DNA from: Aquibacillus sediminis | Lineage (GTDB): Bacteria; Bacillota; Bacilli; Bacillales; Amphibacillaceae | Direction: 5' to 3' | NCBI RefSeq assembly: GCF_005870085.1 | Contig: NZ_SZNM01000013.1 | Location: 1-64,000 of the forward strand | DNA: 64,000 nucleotides | Part shown: positions 53,468 through 63,640 of the stretch, piece after piece | Position numbering within the stretch: the first letter of the stretch is position 1 | Layout: each line of letters opens with the position of its first letter | Made by a program: the position numbers and the translations under genes | Notes under the pieces: model-generated | Told to the model about the DNA's origin: nothing | Databases searched by the model: none | The model's input: only the letters and a program-made list of their open reading frames with translations

Positions 53468-53508
53468 GGATCCGTCCATAACTAGCAACCGGCTCCCCAT
53501 TCCGTTAT
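53457..53508 (-). terminator. Possible terminator after the oxidoreductase gene
   Basis: TAACGGAATG and CATTCCGTTA enclose a further GGA/TCC pair, a strong 13-14 bp stem with a 23-base loop. The T run is weak (TAAATGTTTTAA on the minus strand). Confidence 0.5.
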
Positions 53509-53559
53509 AAGCTAAAAAGTACTTTACTCCAAAAATGTGGACATTATCAGCAATAGCAG

Positions 53560-54567
53560 TTACTCACTATAATGGACCGCAACAGGTTTACCTGTATCAA
53601 TCGATTCATAACAGCTATCCATCACTGTTGTATGATGGATCATGTTTTCTATCGTATAGCTTGGTTGTTTATTTTCTAGCAAGCAATCTGCAAAATGCTC
53701 GACTTGAAGTTTGTACTGGTCACCCTCGATTGAGCGTTCGATCACTTCGTTGTTATCTTTAATCAATCGAACGCTTCCATTGCCATCTTCGTTTTGATCT
53801 GGACGATAGGCACCTTTCACTTCAATCTTCCCTTTGGATCCGATGATTTCATATTCGTTTCTTGGTATCGAGGCAAAACTACAATCAAACGAAGCTCGGA
53901 TACCACTTGCAAAATTTAATACCCCTGCCACAGTCGTATCGACGTTGAGCTCTGGATGAAGCTTGGCACTTGCATAAACATTCGTTGGTTCCTCGTCAAG
54001 CACATGCCTTAGGGAATGAATCGTATAACAGCCAATATCATACAGAGATCCACCACCGAGGTCAGAATTCATACGGATGTTTGAGCCATCGTTCAATACA
54101 AATGAAAAACTAGCACGTGCAAAGGCCACATCACCAATCTCACCAGCTTGAATCCACTCTTTTACCAATTGATGTTGAGGGTGGAATTGGTACATAAATG
54201 CTTCCATGAACGTAACTTTATACATCTCACAAGCTAATAACATTTCTTTTAATTCTGATGAATTTAAGGCTGCTGGCTTTTCGCATAAGATATGTTTTCC
54301 TTGTTTGGCCGCTTCAATGACCCATTCTTTATGTAAACTATTTGGTAGTGGAATGTAAACAGCATCAATTGTTTGATCCTCTAACAACGCTTCATAACTG
54401 TCATATGCTGTTGGAATGTTTAACGACTTTGCCACTTCTCTTGCTTTTTCTCCACCCCGACTAGCAATCGCAGCTACTTCACCATTTTTTGATCGTTGGA
54501 TGGCTGGAATTACTTGTGTACGGCCTATTTTAGCTGTACTAAGAACTCCCCATTGTATTTTTTTCAT
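53560..54567 (-). CDS. Gfo/Idh/MocA family oxidoreductase
   Basis: The 335-residue protein has a Rossmann start (WGVLSTAKIGRTQVIPAIQR), the conserved EKPAA (GKHILCEKPAALNSSELKEM, about 95) and the GGGSLYDIGCYTIHSLRHVL helix (about 170-190). The family oxidises or reduces sugars and polyols with NAD(P). GGGAGCG precedes the ATG. It stands 850 bases from the sugar ABC operon, separated by a repeat element, and may act on the same substrate. Confidence 0.94.
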   Translation of the reverse strand: MKKIQWGVLSTAKIGRTQVIPAIQRSKNGEVAAIASRGGEKAREVAKSLNIPTAYDSYEALLEDQTIDAVYIPLPNSLHKEWVIEAAKQGKHILCEKPAALNSSELKEMLLACEMYKVTFMEAFMYQFHPQHQLVKEWIQAGEIGDVAFARASFSFVLNDGSNIRMNSDLGGGSLYDIGCYTIHSLRHVLDEEPTNVYASAKLHPELNVDTTVAGVLNFASGIRASFDCSFASIPRNEYEIIGSKGKIEVKGAYRPDQNEDGNGSVRLIKDNNEVIERSIEGDQYKLQVEHFADCLLENKQPSYTIENMIHHTTVMDSCYESIDTGKPVAVHYSE

Positions 54568-54870
54568 ATTCTCGCTCCCTTCATCATCTAGTAGAAATCG
54601 CTTTCTCTATTATTCTATCGTATTAGATGGGTCCCCTTCAAATATCTCTACTATTACGTACAATTATCTTTGTCAAATGTGTGACCACGTACGCGTAGGA
54701 CTTCCTGGATCTATTCCTCTATTTGCCAAGGCATTTCGTTTTTTTACGACAAATAGCTTTCCAGTCAATTTCCCTAAACAAAAACAACCCAGGCATGAAC
54801 CCGAGCTTCACTAACAATAATATTAATAGAAATCACTCTATTTTTTCTTATTGCGTTACTGCGCATTAGC

Positions 54871-55368
54871 TATATAATGCGCAATAACTATCGTACTATT
54901 ATTCTGCTTTCTTCTATTCTGATTGAAATAAGTGCTATACAATCGCTACGGCAGAATACTCCCCGCTTTCAATAGGCAGCGATACATCGCACGAAGCAAA
55001 TTGGTTTGTATTTTCGAGGAGTCTCCGTATTTTGCCTTCACTGGTATAAGTTTTCTGATCAGCGATAGCCACTCTATAAAAGAAAAATAAAGAATTTACT
55101 GCAAGGTAATGTAACAACATACTAACTAACATAAAAAAGATATAGTATATGACTTCATTAAGCAAGGCATTATAAAACTTCAGAGTACTGGAATAAGCGG
55201 AGGAAATACACGGAGACTCCCGTGGGACTAGTGGCATCGGTGAGACCCCGCAGCGAGGGACGAGCGAGTAGGCTCATCAGCCGCCCGTGGAAAGCGGAGT
55301 GTATTTCCGCAGCGATATATTAGCACTTATTTTTATAAAGGGCAGTGGAGGTTATTGCGTGTTATATA
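54871..55368 (-). repeat. Dispersed two-hairpin element, copy 5
   Basis: Minus orientation. The ends TATATAATGCGCAATAAC (54871-54888) and GTTATTGCGTGTTATATA (55351-55368) are near-perfect inverted repeats of 18 bp. The left half is about 55195-55320. The right half (54935-55045) has its middle replaced by a GAAAATACAAACCAATTTGC ... ATGTATCGCTGCC cassette. It separates the oxidoreductase from the ABC transporter genes. Confidence 0.87.
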
Positions 55369-55414
55369 TCAATTACGCAATAAAAAACGGAAGAAAGATA
55401 GTATAATCACCGCC

Positions 55415-56239
55415 CTACCCTTTAACAGACCCTGCTAGTAATCCGCGAACAAAATATTTACCCAGTAAAATATAGACAAGTAAGGTTGGCAATGCAGCAA
55501 GCAACGCACCAGCCATTTGTACGTTCCATTGCACAATTTGACTTCCAGATAGGTTTTGCAAGGCAACCATAATTGGTTGACTATCCGAATTCGTAATCGT
55601 TACCGCGAACAAAAACTCATTCCAAATATTGGTAAACTGCCAAATGGCAACAACAACGAATCCTGAAATCGAAAGTGGAATAATGATGTGCCTAAAAATT
55701 CCTAAGAAGTTGGCGCCATCAATTTTTGCTGATTCAATCATCGAATCAGGGATATTGGCATAAAAATTTCGAAACATCAACGTTGTTATTGGTAAACCGT
55801 AAACCACATGGGTGAGGATTAACCCACCAATCGAGTTATACAATCCAATGGAACGAAGAAATTGAATGAGCGGAATTAAAATACTTTGATATGGAATAAA
55901 CATGCCAAATAGCATGATGGTAAACAATAGTTCCGATCCTTTAAACCGCCACTTCGATAACACATACCCATTCATTGCCCCTAATAATGCTGACAATAAC
56001 GTCGCCGGTACAACTAAATAGATACTATTCATAAAGTTTGGTGCAAGTTCTGTAAAGGCCTTTATATAACTACTAAAATCAATTGCCGTTGGTAATGCCC
56101 ACATATGGTCCAAGGACACTTCATCAAGCGGTTTTATACTGGTAACGATAATGACATAGACGGGCGTTAAGAAGATAATCGCCATCACAATTAATACCGC
56201 ATATTTTAAAATGGTAGATAGTTTTAGCTTTGCCATCAA
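55415..56239 (-). CDS. Sugar ABC transporter permease (MalG type)
   Basis: The 274-residue protein has six membrane helices and the permease signature ([25 protein letters not shown]) that contacts the ATPase. The ending ([17 protein letters not shown]) is typical of CUT1 sugar permeases. It overlaps the upstream permease by 4 bases. No ATPase is encoded here, so a shared MsmX-like ATPase encoded elsewhere is likely, as in B. subtilis. Confidence 0.95.
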   Translation of the reverse strand: MMAKLKLSTILKYAVLIVMAIIFLTPVYVIIVTSIKPLDEVSLDHMWALPTAIDFSSYIKAFTELAPNFMNSIYLVVPATLLSALLGAMNGYVLSKWRFKGSELLFTIMLFGMFIPYQSILIPLIQFLRSIGLYNSIGGLILTHVVYGLPITTLMFRNFYANIPDSMIESAKIDGANFLGIFRHIIIPLSISGFVVVAIWQFTNIWNEFLFAVTITNSDSQPIMVALQNLSGSQIVQWNVQMAGALLAALPTLLVYILLGKYFVRGLLAGSVKG

Positions 56240-57204
56240 TTATCACCCTTTCGACTAGTTATTAAGTATGGAACGATAAATATAGCCACAAGTAATAACA
56301 TGATAATTGCGATGGCAGAACCATTTGCATAATAGTTACCGCGGAAAGTCGTCTCAAACATGTACACACCAGGTACATCAGTTACGAAATTTGCACCAGA
56401 TCCTGTCATGGCATAAATTAAGTCAAATATTTTCAATGAAATGTGTGCCATAATAATAACGACACTTACCGTGATTGGTGTTAAAATCGGCAAAATAACT
56501 TTACGGTAAATTTGAAATTCAGACGCTCCATCGATTCGTGCTGCTTCCCGCAGTTCTTCAGGAATACCTCGTAATCCCGCTAAATACATCGCCAACGAAA
56601 AGCCCGTCATCTGCCAGACAGCTGCAATCACGACTGCAATAATGGCGACAGGAAGACCAAATTCAATACTTCCCCACTCAAACCCTGCTAAGATATTCGT
56701 ATCGGTATACCATTTTGGTTGAATACCGAACACTTGTAAAAACTGATTAAAACCTGTTGATGGATTTAATAACCATTGCCAAACAACCCCCGTTACTACG
56801 AACGATAGTGCCATTGGGAATAAGAAAATATTACGAAAGAATGATTCCCCTTTTAGTTTTTGATCAATCAATGTCGATAAACCAAGTCCCATAATAATGA
56901 CTAATCCAATAAACAAAATCGTAAAGAATACGGTATTTCGTAAATCTGCTTGGAAGCGATAATCATTAAACAAATAAATATAGTTTTTTAAACCGGCGAA
57001 AGAGAAGTCAGGAACTAATGTATTCCAATTACTGACAGACACCCATCCCGTCCAACCAATAAATCCATAAACAAAAATCACAATCAAAATAAAGGACGGT
57101 GCTAAAAACGCAATTGCCATTAGTTTATCTTTTGAAATTTTCTTTTTCTTGTTTAGTTTTGGTTGCCTCTCCAGGTGTTGATTGGTGCTTATCTCTTGTT
57201 TCAT
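56236..57204 (-). CDS. Sugar ABC transporter permease (MalF type)
   Basis: The 322-residue protein has a basic N-terminus, about six membrane helices and the signature [28 protein letters not shown]. It pairs with the downstream permease to form the membrane channel of a CUT1 importer. A 272-base gap with strong hairpins separates it from the binding-protein gene. Confidence 0.95.
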   Translation of the reverse strand: MKQEISTNQHLERQPKLNKKKKISKDKLMAIAFLAPSFILIVIFVYGFIGWTGWVSVSNWNTLVPDFSFAGLKNYIYLFNDYRFQADLRNTVFFTILFIGLVIIMGLGLSTLIDQKLKGESFFRNIFLFPMALSFVVTGVVWQWLLNPSTGFNQFLQVFGIQPKWYTDTNILAGFEWGSIEFGLPVAIIAVVIAAVWQMTGFSLAMYLAGLRGIPEELREAARIDGASEFQIYRKVILPILTPITVSVVIIMAHISLKIFDLIYAMTGSGANFVTDVPGVYMFETTFRGNYYANGSAIAIIMLLLVAIFIVPYLITSRKGDN

Positions 57205-57440
57205 TGTGAAATCCTCCTATCTTCAGAGGTATCAATCGCTCTTTTTTCATCTTGGCTGGTTGCTTACGGAGTGTTATTTTTTCGCGAAAAACATAGACTC
57301 CGATGCAACTTTAGCGTAGATTTGCTTTTCAAAATTCTTTTCTTGAATCGTGCACTGTGCCAATTTCATTTTGAACATATCACGCTATTTTTGTATCACT
57401 TCTTTGCCGGCCACGACACCAAACTTAGGCTTAGAGTAAA

Positions 57441-57468
57441 CCCCCGTATCGCTGTAGCAATACGGGGG
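57441..57468 (-). terminator. Stem-loop between binding-protein and permease genes
   Basis: CCCCCGTATTGC and GCGATACGGGGG form a 12-bp stem (one G-T) with a 4-base loop, followed by TTTAC on the minus strand, 8 bases after the binding-protein stop. Such stems let binding protein be made in excess of permeases. A second hairpin (CGGAGT/ACTCCG) lies at 57268-57303. Confidence 0.7.
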
Positions 57469-57476
57469 CGCCCCGT

Positions 57477-58820
57477 TTATTGAAGGTCAGCAGCTGCGTT
57501 TACTAGTGTATTAATGAAGTTATCCGTATCTTGTTGTGTTACAAAGATGTTTACAGCTTGATTGACTTTTGTTAAATACCCTTCAGGTGCTGCTGAACCG
57601 TGTGCTAGACTTGGTGCCAGGCGGGAATTAGTGAAATCTTCCATCGTATCTTGACCATACTCATCATAATTAGCTGGATCTGCGTCAACACGAGCTGGAA
57701 TCGAACCTTTCAATGGATTGAATGTATCTTGACCTTCCACAGAACCCAATACAGCTAGGAAGTCTTTTACATCATCTTCGTTGTCGATTCCATCAGGTAA
57801 TCCGAATGTATCGGTGATAACCATGAAATTACCATCTGTTTCAGGGTATGGGAAGTAACCAAAGTCTTCATTTGTCGCAAGATCTAAGTCGTTAGAGAAA
57901 TAACCTTTGGCCCAATCACCCATGTTCAACATTGCAGCATCCCCATTTGCTACTAATTGAGCAGCATCTTGCCAGTTACGTGAAGCATGATCTTCGTTTA
58001 CATAATTTATCGTTTGCTCGAATAATTCAACAGCCTCCACTACGCGATCATCATCAAACGGTATGTCGCCACTGAATAATGCATCGTAATCATCAGGACC
58101 TAGTACACCTAGTAAAATATTTTCAAAGATTTGAGTCGCTGTCCAAGATTCTTTATCCCCCAAGGCTAGTGGAGTTACACCAGCTTGTTGCAATTGATCT
58201 GCAACCTCAAAAAATTCATCAAATGTAGTTGGAACTTCAATGTTATGCTCCTCGAACACTTCCATATTGTAGAAAATCACATTACCACGGTGAATGTTCA
58301 CTGGAACTGAATAAATTTCGCCATCCTTACTTACCATGTCGATTAAGTCTTCAGGGAATTTATCCATCCACTCTTGTTCTTCAAAAAAGCTTGTAATTGG
58401 TTGCATTTTGCCTGCAGCAACCCAGCCTTCGTTTAGTTCATCCCCGCCATGTACTTGGAATGTAGAAGGTGGATCATCCCCTTGCATCCGTGTTGCTAAT
58501 ACAGCTTTGGCGTTGGTACCAGCACCACCAGAAACTGCTGCATTATCTACGGTAATGTCTGGATGTTCTTGTTCAAATAAATCAATGAGTGCGAGTAGCC
58601 CATCTTCTTCACCTGCTCCAGTCCACCAACTAAAGATCTCAACTAAGCCGCCTTCATCATTACCTTCATCTGAGGTTCCTTCTGCTTCTTGTTCCGATGT
58701 ATCAGGCGTGTCATTCGAATCATCTGGAGATGTTTCTTGATCAGAAGATGTGTCAGAATTACATGCTGCTAATGCAACAACCATCACGACCAACAACAAA
58801 AAACTTAGTAACTTTTTCAC
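57477..58820 (-). CDS. Sugar ABC transporter substrate-binding lipoprotein
   Basis: The 447-residue protein has a lipoprotein signal (KKLLSFLLLVVMVVALAAC, cleaved before Cys-20), an acidic serine/glutamate linker to about 55 and a CUT1 solute-binding domain (EIFSWWTGAGEEDGLLALID LFEQ, DPPSTFQVHGGDEL, AAMLNMGDWAKGYF). It delivers an oligosaccharide or sugar to the permeases downstream. A perfect cre site lies 32 bases before the start codon, so glucose should repress the operon through CcpA. Confidence 0.95.
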   Translation of the reverse strand: MKKLLSFLLLVVMVVALAACNSDTSSDQETSPDDSNDTPDTSEQEAEGTSDEGNDEGGLVEIFSWWTGAGEEDGLLALIDLFEQEHPDITVDNAAVSGGAGTNAKAVLATRMQGDDPPSTFQVHGGDELNEGWVAAGKMQPITSFFEEQEWMDKFPEDLIDMVSKDGEIYSVPVNIHRGNVIFYNMEVFEEHNIEVPTTFDEFFEVADQLQQAGVTPLALGDKESWTATQIFENILLGVLGPDDYDALFSGDIPFDDDRVVEAVELFEQTINYVNEDHASRNWQDAAQLVANGDAAMLNMGDWAKGYFSNDLDLATNEDFGYFPYPETDGNFMVITDTFGLPDGIDNEDDVKDFLAVLGSVEGQDTFNPLKGSIPARVDADPANYDEYGQDTMEDFTNSRLAPSLAHGSAAPEGYLTKVNQAVNIFVTQQDTDNFINTLVNAAADLQ

Positions 58821-58851
58821 TTTCTAAGCCCCCTTCAAAATTGTTTAACTT

Positions 58852-58865
58852 TGTTAACGCTTACA
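58852..58865 (-). promoter_or_regulatory. CcpA cre site
   Basis: TGTAAGCGTTAACA on the minus strand fits the cre consensus TGWAARCGYTWNCW at every position. It lies between the probable promoter region and the binding-protein gene. Confidence 0.82.
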
Positions 58866-58931
58866 GTATAAGTATAAGACGATAGCTTCGGTTAAAACGA
58901 AACTTTTTTCTGTACTTTTTAAAGATTCTCT

Positions 58932-60362
58932 TCATTTTTTTATGATCTTGTTTTGATATTGTTTTGGGGACATGTTCACATGCTTCTTAAAAACACGACT
59001 AAAATAATTAGGATCTTTATAGCCAACCATGGCACTTATTTGTTTTAAACTATAATGGTTTTCTTTCAAGTATTGCTTTGCTTTATTCAACCGTAATCTT
59101 GTTAGATAATCAATAAATGCTTCTCCTGTTGCTTCTTTAAATAGGTTGGAAAAATAATTGGTGCTTAAATCAATGTATTGGGAGATTTGGTCTAAACTAA
59201 GGGGCTGATCATAATGATGTTCGATGTAAGTTTTCGCACGTTCAATTTTATTTTGGGATTGATAATACTGCTGAATTTGTAAACAAATGACCTTTATAAA
59301 ATCATACCAATCCTGTCTTGTTTGTAACTGGTAAAACGACATAGTATTTAGCATGTCTACTTTATCTGCATGCATTTGTTTGATTGTATAAAAGACTTCA
59401 GCGAGCTGGTCTAATGGTCCTTCTATTGTTTCATAGATTTGTGTAAAAAAAGTGACTGCTTCTTGTTCATTACCTGTTTCAATCGCAGTTATTAAACGGG
59501 TATACTGATCCTGTTCAGTTGTTCGTTTCTCCTCCGGAAAGCCATAGTTTGTTTGTTTTCTTTCCATTAAAATATGGACTGCTTTAAAGGCTTGTTGGTA
59601 GGACCGTGGGAGCTGAGCCAATTTTCTAGCTGGATAACCGATGCCGATGTAGACATCCTCCCCTAGTTCTAGTTGAACTTTTCTTGCTAATTGTAAAAGA
59701 AACGCTTTTGTCTGTTGCTGATGACTAATAAATAAAACACTACATCTATGATCATCATGATGGATTAGTACATCGTCATCTGTACGGGAGCGCAAAAACT
59801 GTTTTAACCTGGGGACATTCTCGGTTGCAACTCCTTCTATTGTCCAAAAAAAGCCGGACTGAAATTGTGGGAACAGCTCTTGTTGTAGTTCGATCGTTTC
59901 TTCTTGTATCTCCTGCTTCATCACTTTTGATAAAAATAGTTCTCTAGCGATTTCAATCGAATGCGCTTTATGATTTAGCGTTTCCTGTTCTTGTTCCACT
60001 TCATTTCGAACTCGTAAGATCGCGCGAATCATCTCTTCCTTTTTGCTCGGCTTTAATATGTATTCTTTTACTCCAAATTGCATCGCCTGTTTGGCATAGT
60101 CAAATGAATCATAAGCAGAAACGATGATAAACTTCATGGATGGGTGTTGTTCTATAATTTGTTCAATTGCTTCAATGCCACTAACCCCTGGCATTTTGAT
60201 ATCCATTAGCATTATATTAGGTTGTAGTTGATTGGCTAATTCAATTGCTACTCGCCCATTCGGCGCTTCACCTATCACTTCCATATCAGAGAAGTTTTCA
60301 TCAATAAATTTACACATCATTTTCCGCTCTAACAACTCATCTTCTGCAATCACAAGCTTCAA
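58932..60362 (-). CDS. YesN-type response regulator with AraC DNA-binding domain
   Basis: I start the protein of about 476 residues at a TTG (60362) with GGAGGG 8 bases upstream. The receiver (KLVIAEDELLERKMMCKFID, phosphorylation site IMLMDIKMPGVSG) is intact. A long middle region is followed by two AraC-type helix-turn-helices (LDQISQYIDLSTNYFSNLFK and LKQISAMVGYKDPNYFSRVF). It should activate the adjacent ABC operon on signal from the kinase at 61002. A repeat element separates it from that kinase. Confidence 0.94.
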   Translation of the reverse strand: MKLVIAEDELLERKMMCKFIDENFSDMEVIGEAPNGRVAIELANQLQPNIMLMDIKMPGVSGIEAIEQIIEQHPSMKFIIVSAYDSFDYAKQAMQFGVKEYILKPSKKEEMIRAILRVRNEVEQEQETLNHKAHSIEIARELFLSKVMKQEIQEETIELQQELFPQFQSGFFWTIEGVATENVPRLKQFLRSRTDDDVLIHHDDHRCSVLFISHQQQTKAFLLQLARKVQLELGEDVYIGIGYPARKLAQLPRSYQQAFKAVHILMERKQTNYGFPEEKRTTEQDQYTRLITAIETGNEQEAVTFFTQIYETIEGPLDQLAEVFYTIKQMHADKVDMLNTMSFYQLQTRQDWYDFIKVICLQIQQYYQSQNKIERAKTYIEHHYDQPLSLDQISQYIDLSTNYFSNLFKEATGEAFIDYLTRLRLNKAKQYLKENHYSLKQISAMVGYKDPNYFSRVFKKHVNMSPKQYQNKIIKK

Positions 60363-60449
60363 CTTTATCGCCCTCCATTTCAAACTATATCTAGAAACGA
60401 TGAATTCAATTTCGTGTTTAAACTCTTTTGTTAAGCACAGTTTGCATTT

Positions 60450-60977
60450 GCTATATAATACGCATTAACCTCCACTGTCCTTTATAAAATAAGTGCTAAT
60501 AATCGCTTCGGAAATACACTACGCTTTCCACGGGCGGCTGATGAGCCTCCTCGCTCGTCCCTCGCTGCGGGGTCTCACCTAGGCCTTTCCTCCCGTAGGA
60601 GTCTCCGTGTATTTCCTTCGCTATATATAGTGCATTGATTTCAGATAGCTATATGTGGTCAATATGTTGCGTATTTATACTAATCATTAATCAGATAACG
60701 TATCCCAGTGTAGGCAGAATGCGGAGACTCCTCGAAAATAAAGTATCGCTGCAAAGCCTTCCTTGTCCTACGTAAACAGCACGAGCCTAAGAACCACCGT
60801 AAATAAAGGAACACAGGCTAAGATCGCCACGGACACGCGAGTAACGCCTGCGTCACCAATTGGCCAGAGGCCGTGCCCGCGGAAAGCGTAGTATTCTGCC
60901 GTAGCGATGGTATAACACTTATTACAATCAGAAAAGTGTGAGAGCAAAATTACGAAGGTTATGTCGTATAATATAGC
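60450..60977 (+). repeat. Dispersed two-hairpin element, copy 6
   Basis: Terminal repeats CTATATAATACGCATTAACC (60451-60470) and GGTTATGTCGTATAATATAG (60957-60976) are inverted, with few mismatches. The left half, 60500-60625, is close to the family consensus. The right half (60712-60912) carries two cassettes shared with copy 4. It is inserted between the kinase and response-regulator genes of one signalling system. Confidence 0.88.
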
Positions 60978-61001
60978 TTTTATACAGCGAAAAACACTCC
61001 T

Positions 61002-62423
61002 TTACAAAACATCCTTCGGCAACAACAACCGTATCGATGACCCTTGTCCAACTTGTGAGTCAATTTCAATCACATCTTCCTGTTGGTAAAACAATTGCAG
61101 TCGGCGGATTACGTTTGTCATCCCTAACCCGGTAGAATGTCCGACATGTTCCTCATCTTCGGGTTTTGATAAGGACAAGATACGGTTTACTTGTTCCTCT
61201 GTCATCCCTATCCCATTATCGTTTACTTCTACCACGACGTGTTCTTCGGTTTGGTTAATCGTTATTGCTAATTTTCCACCTTGTTCTACTGGTTCAAGAC
61301 CGTGGATAAACGCATTTTCAACAATCGGTTGCAACGTTAAACGAGGAACAGGGATCGATAGACAACTTTCATCAATCGCAATGGAAAACTCCATCCTTTC
61401 CATGAATCTCGTTTTTTGGATTGTGATATATTCTTGAACAACCTTGACCTCATCTTCTAAACGTACAAATTTTTCTAAATCACCTAAACTATGTCGTAGT
61501 AATGTAGCAGCAGAATCAATTAAATTCGAAGTTGATTTTGCATCTTCTAAATACGCCATTTTCGAAATCGTATTAAGCGTATTAAATAAAAAGTGTGGAT
61601 TGACTTGATTTTGCAAATGTTTTAGTTCCAATTCCTTCATCAATCGCTCTTGTTCCGATTTGTCTTTCATTTCCGAAATTAAATCACGGATATTTGTCCG
61701 CATCGTATTAAATGAATCGCCCAATAATTTTAATTCATCATTAGATGCGATCGTAACAGGCTCCCCATCAAACTTTCCGGCAGACACTTGTTTTGCTGCA
61801 GTAGACAATTGTTGGATTGGTTTTGTTATCCCATCTGTTAAACTGATCGCTATCACGATTGCGAACAATACCGTTGTGACAAACAAGAAAACAATAAACC
61901 ACTGAAACGTATTTTCACGGTCTTGCATGTCCATATAAAAAGATTGATAGTTGGTTAACTCCATATCAATTAATGTTAAAGTCATATCTTGAATATAGGC
62001 ATTTATATTTTCTAATTCATTTAAATGTAGTGTATACCGTTCCATATCATCACGTATTACAAACCCTACCGTTAATTCACTTTGTCGCATATGTGACTCG
62101 ATCATATTTAAATAATTTTTCAGTTGAATTTGGTCATTGTCTTGAACAGATCGCAGTTGATCCTTTTCTATTTCTAACTTTGCAAATGTTTGATAATAGT
62201 TTGTTAGATTTTGATCCTCTTGCTCCAACACATAGGATTTCGTATTTTCATAAAGCTCATTCGATGTTTGTGAAATCGAATTAAATAATAGAAAGTGCTC
62301 AAAACTACCATGATATTCGTCCATTAACTTACTTGAACTAACATAAATGGATAGGGACACGACATTGAAAAGGGCAACGAATACTAAAAAATATACAAAT
62401 AGCTTACTACGAATTGTCTTCAT
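61002..62423 (-). CDS. YesM-type sensor histidine kinase
   Basis: The 473-residue membrane kinase has helices at about 8-29 and 170-192 around an extracellular helical sensor, HAMP (DGITKPIQQLSTAAKQVSAG), the His_kinase box (LQNQVNPHFLFNTLNTISKM, histidine in NPHF) and an ATPase domain (LTLQPIVENAFIHGLEP, VNDNGIGM, STGLGMTNVIRRL). It overlaps the upstream binding-protein gene by 4 bases. It should phosphorylate the regulator at 58932. Confidence 0.95.
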   Translation of the reverse strand: MKTIRSKLFVYFLVFVALFNVVSLSIYVSSSKLMDEYHGSFEHFLLFNSISQTSNELYENTKSYVLEQEDQNLTNYYQTFAKLEIEKDQLRSVQDNDQIQLKNYLNMIESHMRQSELTVGFVIRDDMERYTLHLNELENINAYIQDMTLTLIDMELTNYQSFYMDMQDRENTFQWFIVFLFVTTVLFAIVIAISLTDGITKPIQQLSTAAKQVSAGKFDGEPVTIASNDELKLLGDSFNTMRTNIRDLISEMKDKSEQERLMKELELKHLQNQVNPHFLFNTLNTISKMAYLEDAKSTSNLIDSAATLLRHSLGDLEKFVRLEDEVKVVQEYITIQKTRFMERMEFSIAIDESCLSIPVPRLTLQPIVENAFIHGLEPVEQGGKLAITINQTEEHVVVEVNDNGIGMTEEQVNRILSLSKPEDEEHVGHSTGLGMTNVIRRLQLFYQQEDVIEIDSQVGQGSSIRLLLPKDVL

Positions 62424-63421
62424 GGCAAGTCACCCGTGGAAGTCATTTGTCCCTGATGAACATCTTGTTTTCTAATCACTCCAGTATCCGTAAATTCTTT
62501 TGTTTTAACTTGTTCACCATTTTGGAGCTTCATCATTTGTTGAACAGCTAGTTTCCCCATTTCAAATGGATGTTGCACAATTGTAGCATCTATTTTTTCT
62601 TGTTCGATTAACTCTAATGTTCTAGGTAATGTGTCAAATGCCAGTATGTAATGACCCATTCTTAAATTCATTTCTTCAATACCTTGGACAATTCCGATCC
62701 CATCGAGTGCACTCGTCCCAATTAAAACATTGACTTTCGGGTTTCGTTTTAAAAGTGTATAGGTCGCTTGGGTTGCACCAATTTCTGTAATATTGGATTC
62801 AACGACCTCAACAAGCTCAATCCGCTCGACTTCTGCAATCGCATCCTTAAATCCTTGTAACCGTTCTTGTTGGTTTAGGGCATCAAACTTGCCGATCACT
62901 GCACCGACAAATTTTTTTCCGGTTGTATCTGCTATTAATGTTTCCCCAGCAAGAACACCTGCCTGGTAATTATCTGTTCCCACATAGGATGCACGTTCAC
63001 TAGATGGAACATCCGTATCAATTGTTACGATTGGAACCCCGTTCTCAACAGCCTTCGATACTAGCTCCTTAAACCGACTGCCTTGAATCCCTTGTGTAAT
63101 AATACCATCGACATTTGCACGAATCATTCGATCAATCATTAGAAGTTTTTCTTCAGGATCGGATTTCTTCGGTCCTATATCATCTAAGTATAAGGAATAG
63201 TGTCTCGCCTGCTGTTTTGCCCCTTGCTCAATGAAGTGCCAGTACTCATTCCCTTCCTCTTCCATAATCAATGCGATATGGACATCATAGGAAGCTTGTC
63301 CAGCCGTGCTTACTTCATCCACTTGAAATGTCTTAACTCCATAATAGAGCATCAAACCAAAGCTAATCCCAAAACCAACTAAAACAATACTATAAATCAG
63401 TTGTTTACGTTTGACATGCAA
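62420..63421 (-). CDS. Membrane-anchored periplasmic-type sugar-binding protein
   Basis: The protein of about 333 residues has an uncleaved membrane helix (about 5-27) and a ribose-binding/LacI-type domain: VHIALIMEEEGNEYWHFIEQ GAKQQA, DGIITQGIQGSRFKELVSKA, VPIVTIDTDVPSSERASYVG TDNYQAG. I start it at a TTG (63421, GAAGGGG upstream); a frame to 63454 is possible. It overlaps the kinase gene by 4 bases, so it probably presents sugar to the YesM-type sensor, as in known three-component systems. Confidence 0.88.
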   Translation of the reverse strand: MHVKRKQLIYSIVLVGFGISFGLMLYYGVKTFQVDEVSTAGQASYDVHIALIMEEEGNEYWHFIEQGAKQQARHYSLYLDDIGPKKSDPEEKLLMIDRMIRANVDGIITQGIQGSRFKELVSKAVENGVPIVTIDTDVPSSERASYVGTDNYQAGVLAGETLIADTTGKKFVGAVIGKFDALNQQERLQGFKDAIAEVERIELVEVVESNITEIGATQATYTLLKRNPKVNVLIGTSALDGIGIVQGIEEMNLRMGHYILAFDTLPRTLELIEQEKIDATIVQHPFEMGKLAVQQMMKLQNGEQVKTKEFTDTGVIRKQDVHQGQMTSTGDLP

Positions 63422-63488
63422 CAGAATCCGCCCCTTCACCTCAACATCCAACAAACTATGTAATCGCTGTCAATGTTAATTATACAGT

Positions 63489-63523
63489 AAAAAACGCTCG
63501 AATATAAACATTCAAGCGTTTTT
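63489..63523. terminator. Bidirectional terminator
   Basis: AAAAAACGCT and AGCGTTTTTT, extended by GAAT/ATTC, form a stem with T runs on both strands. It separates the binding-protein gene from the edge gene. Confidence 0.82.
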
Positions 63524-63640
63524 TACCGATTACCTATTCCCTACAACCGTTACAGCCGCTATAATTATTGAGCTGTGAACTGCATTTCCTTGTTAAGTAA
63601 TGATATAGGGTTTCTATCTAATTGACCGTTTCAAAAACTT

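Noticed and set aside
60530-60560. Hammerhead-ribozyme-like CTGATGAG in the repeat element
   Set aside because: The string lies in a GGCTGATGAGCC hairpin. The required GAAA and third stem are missing in all copies.
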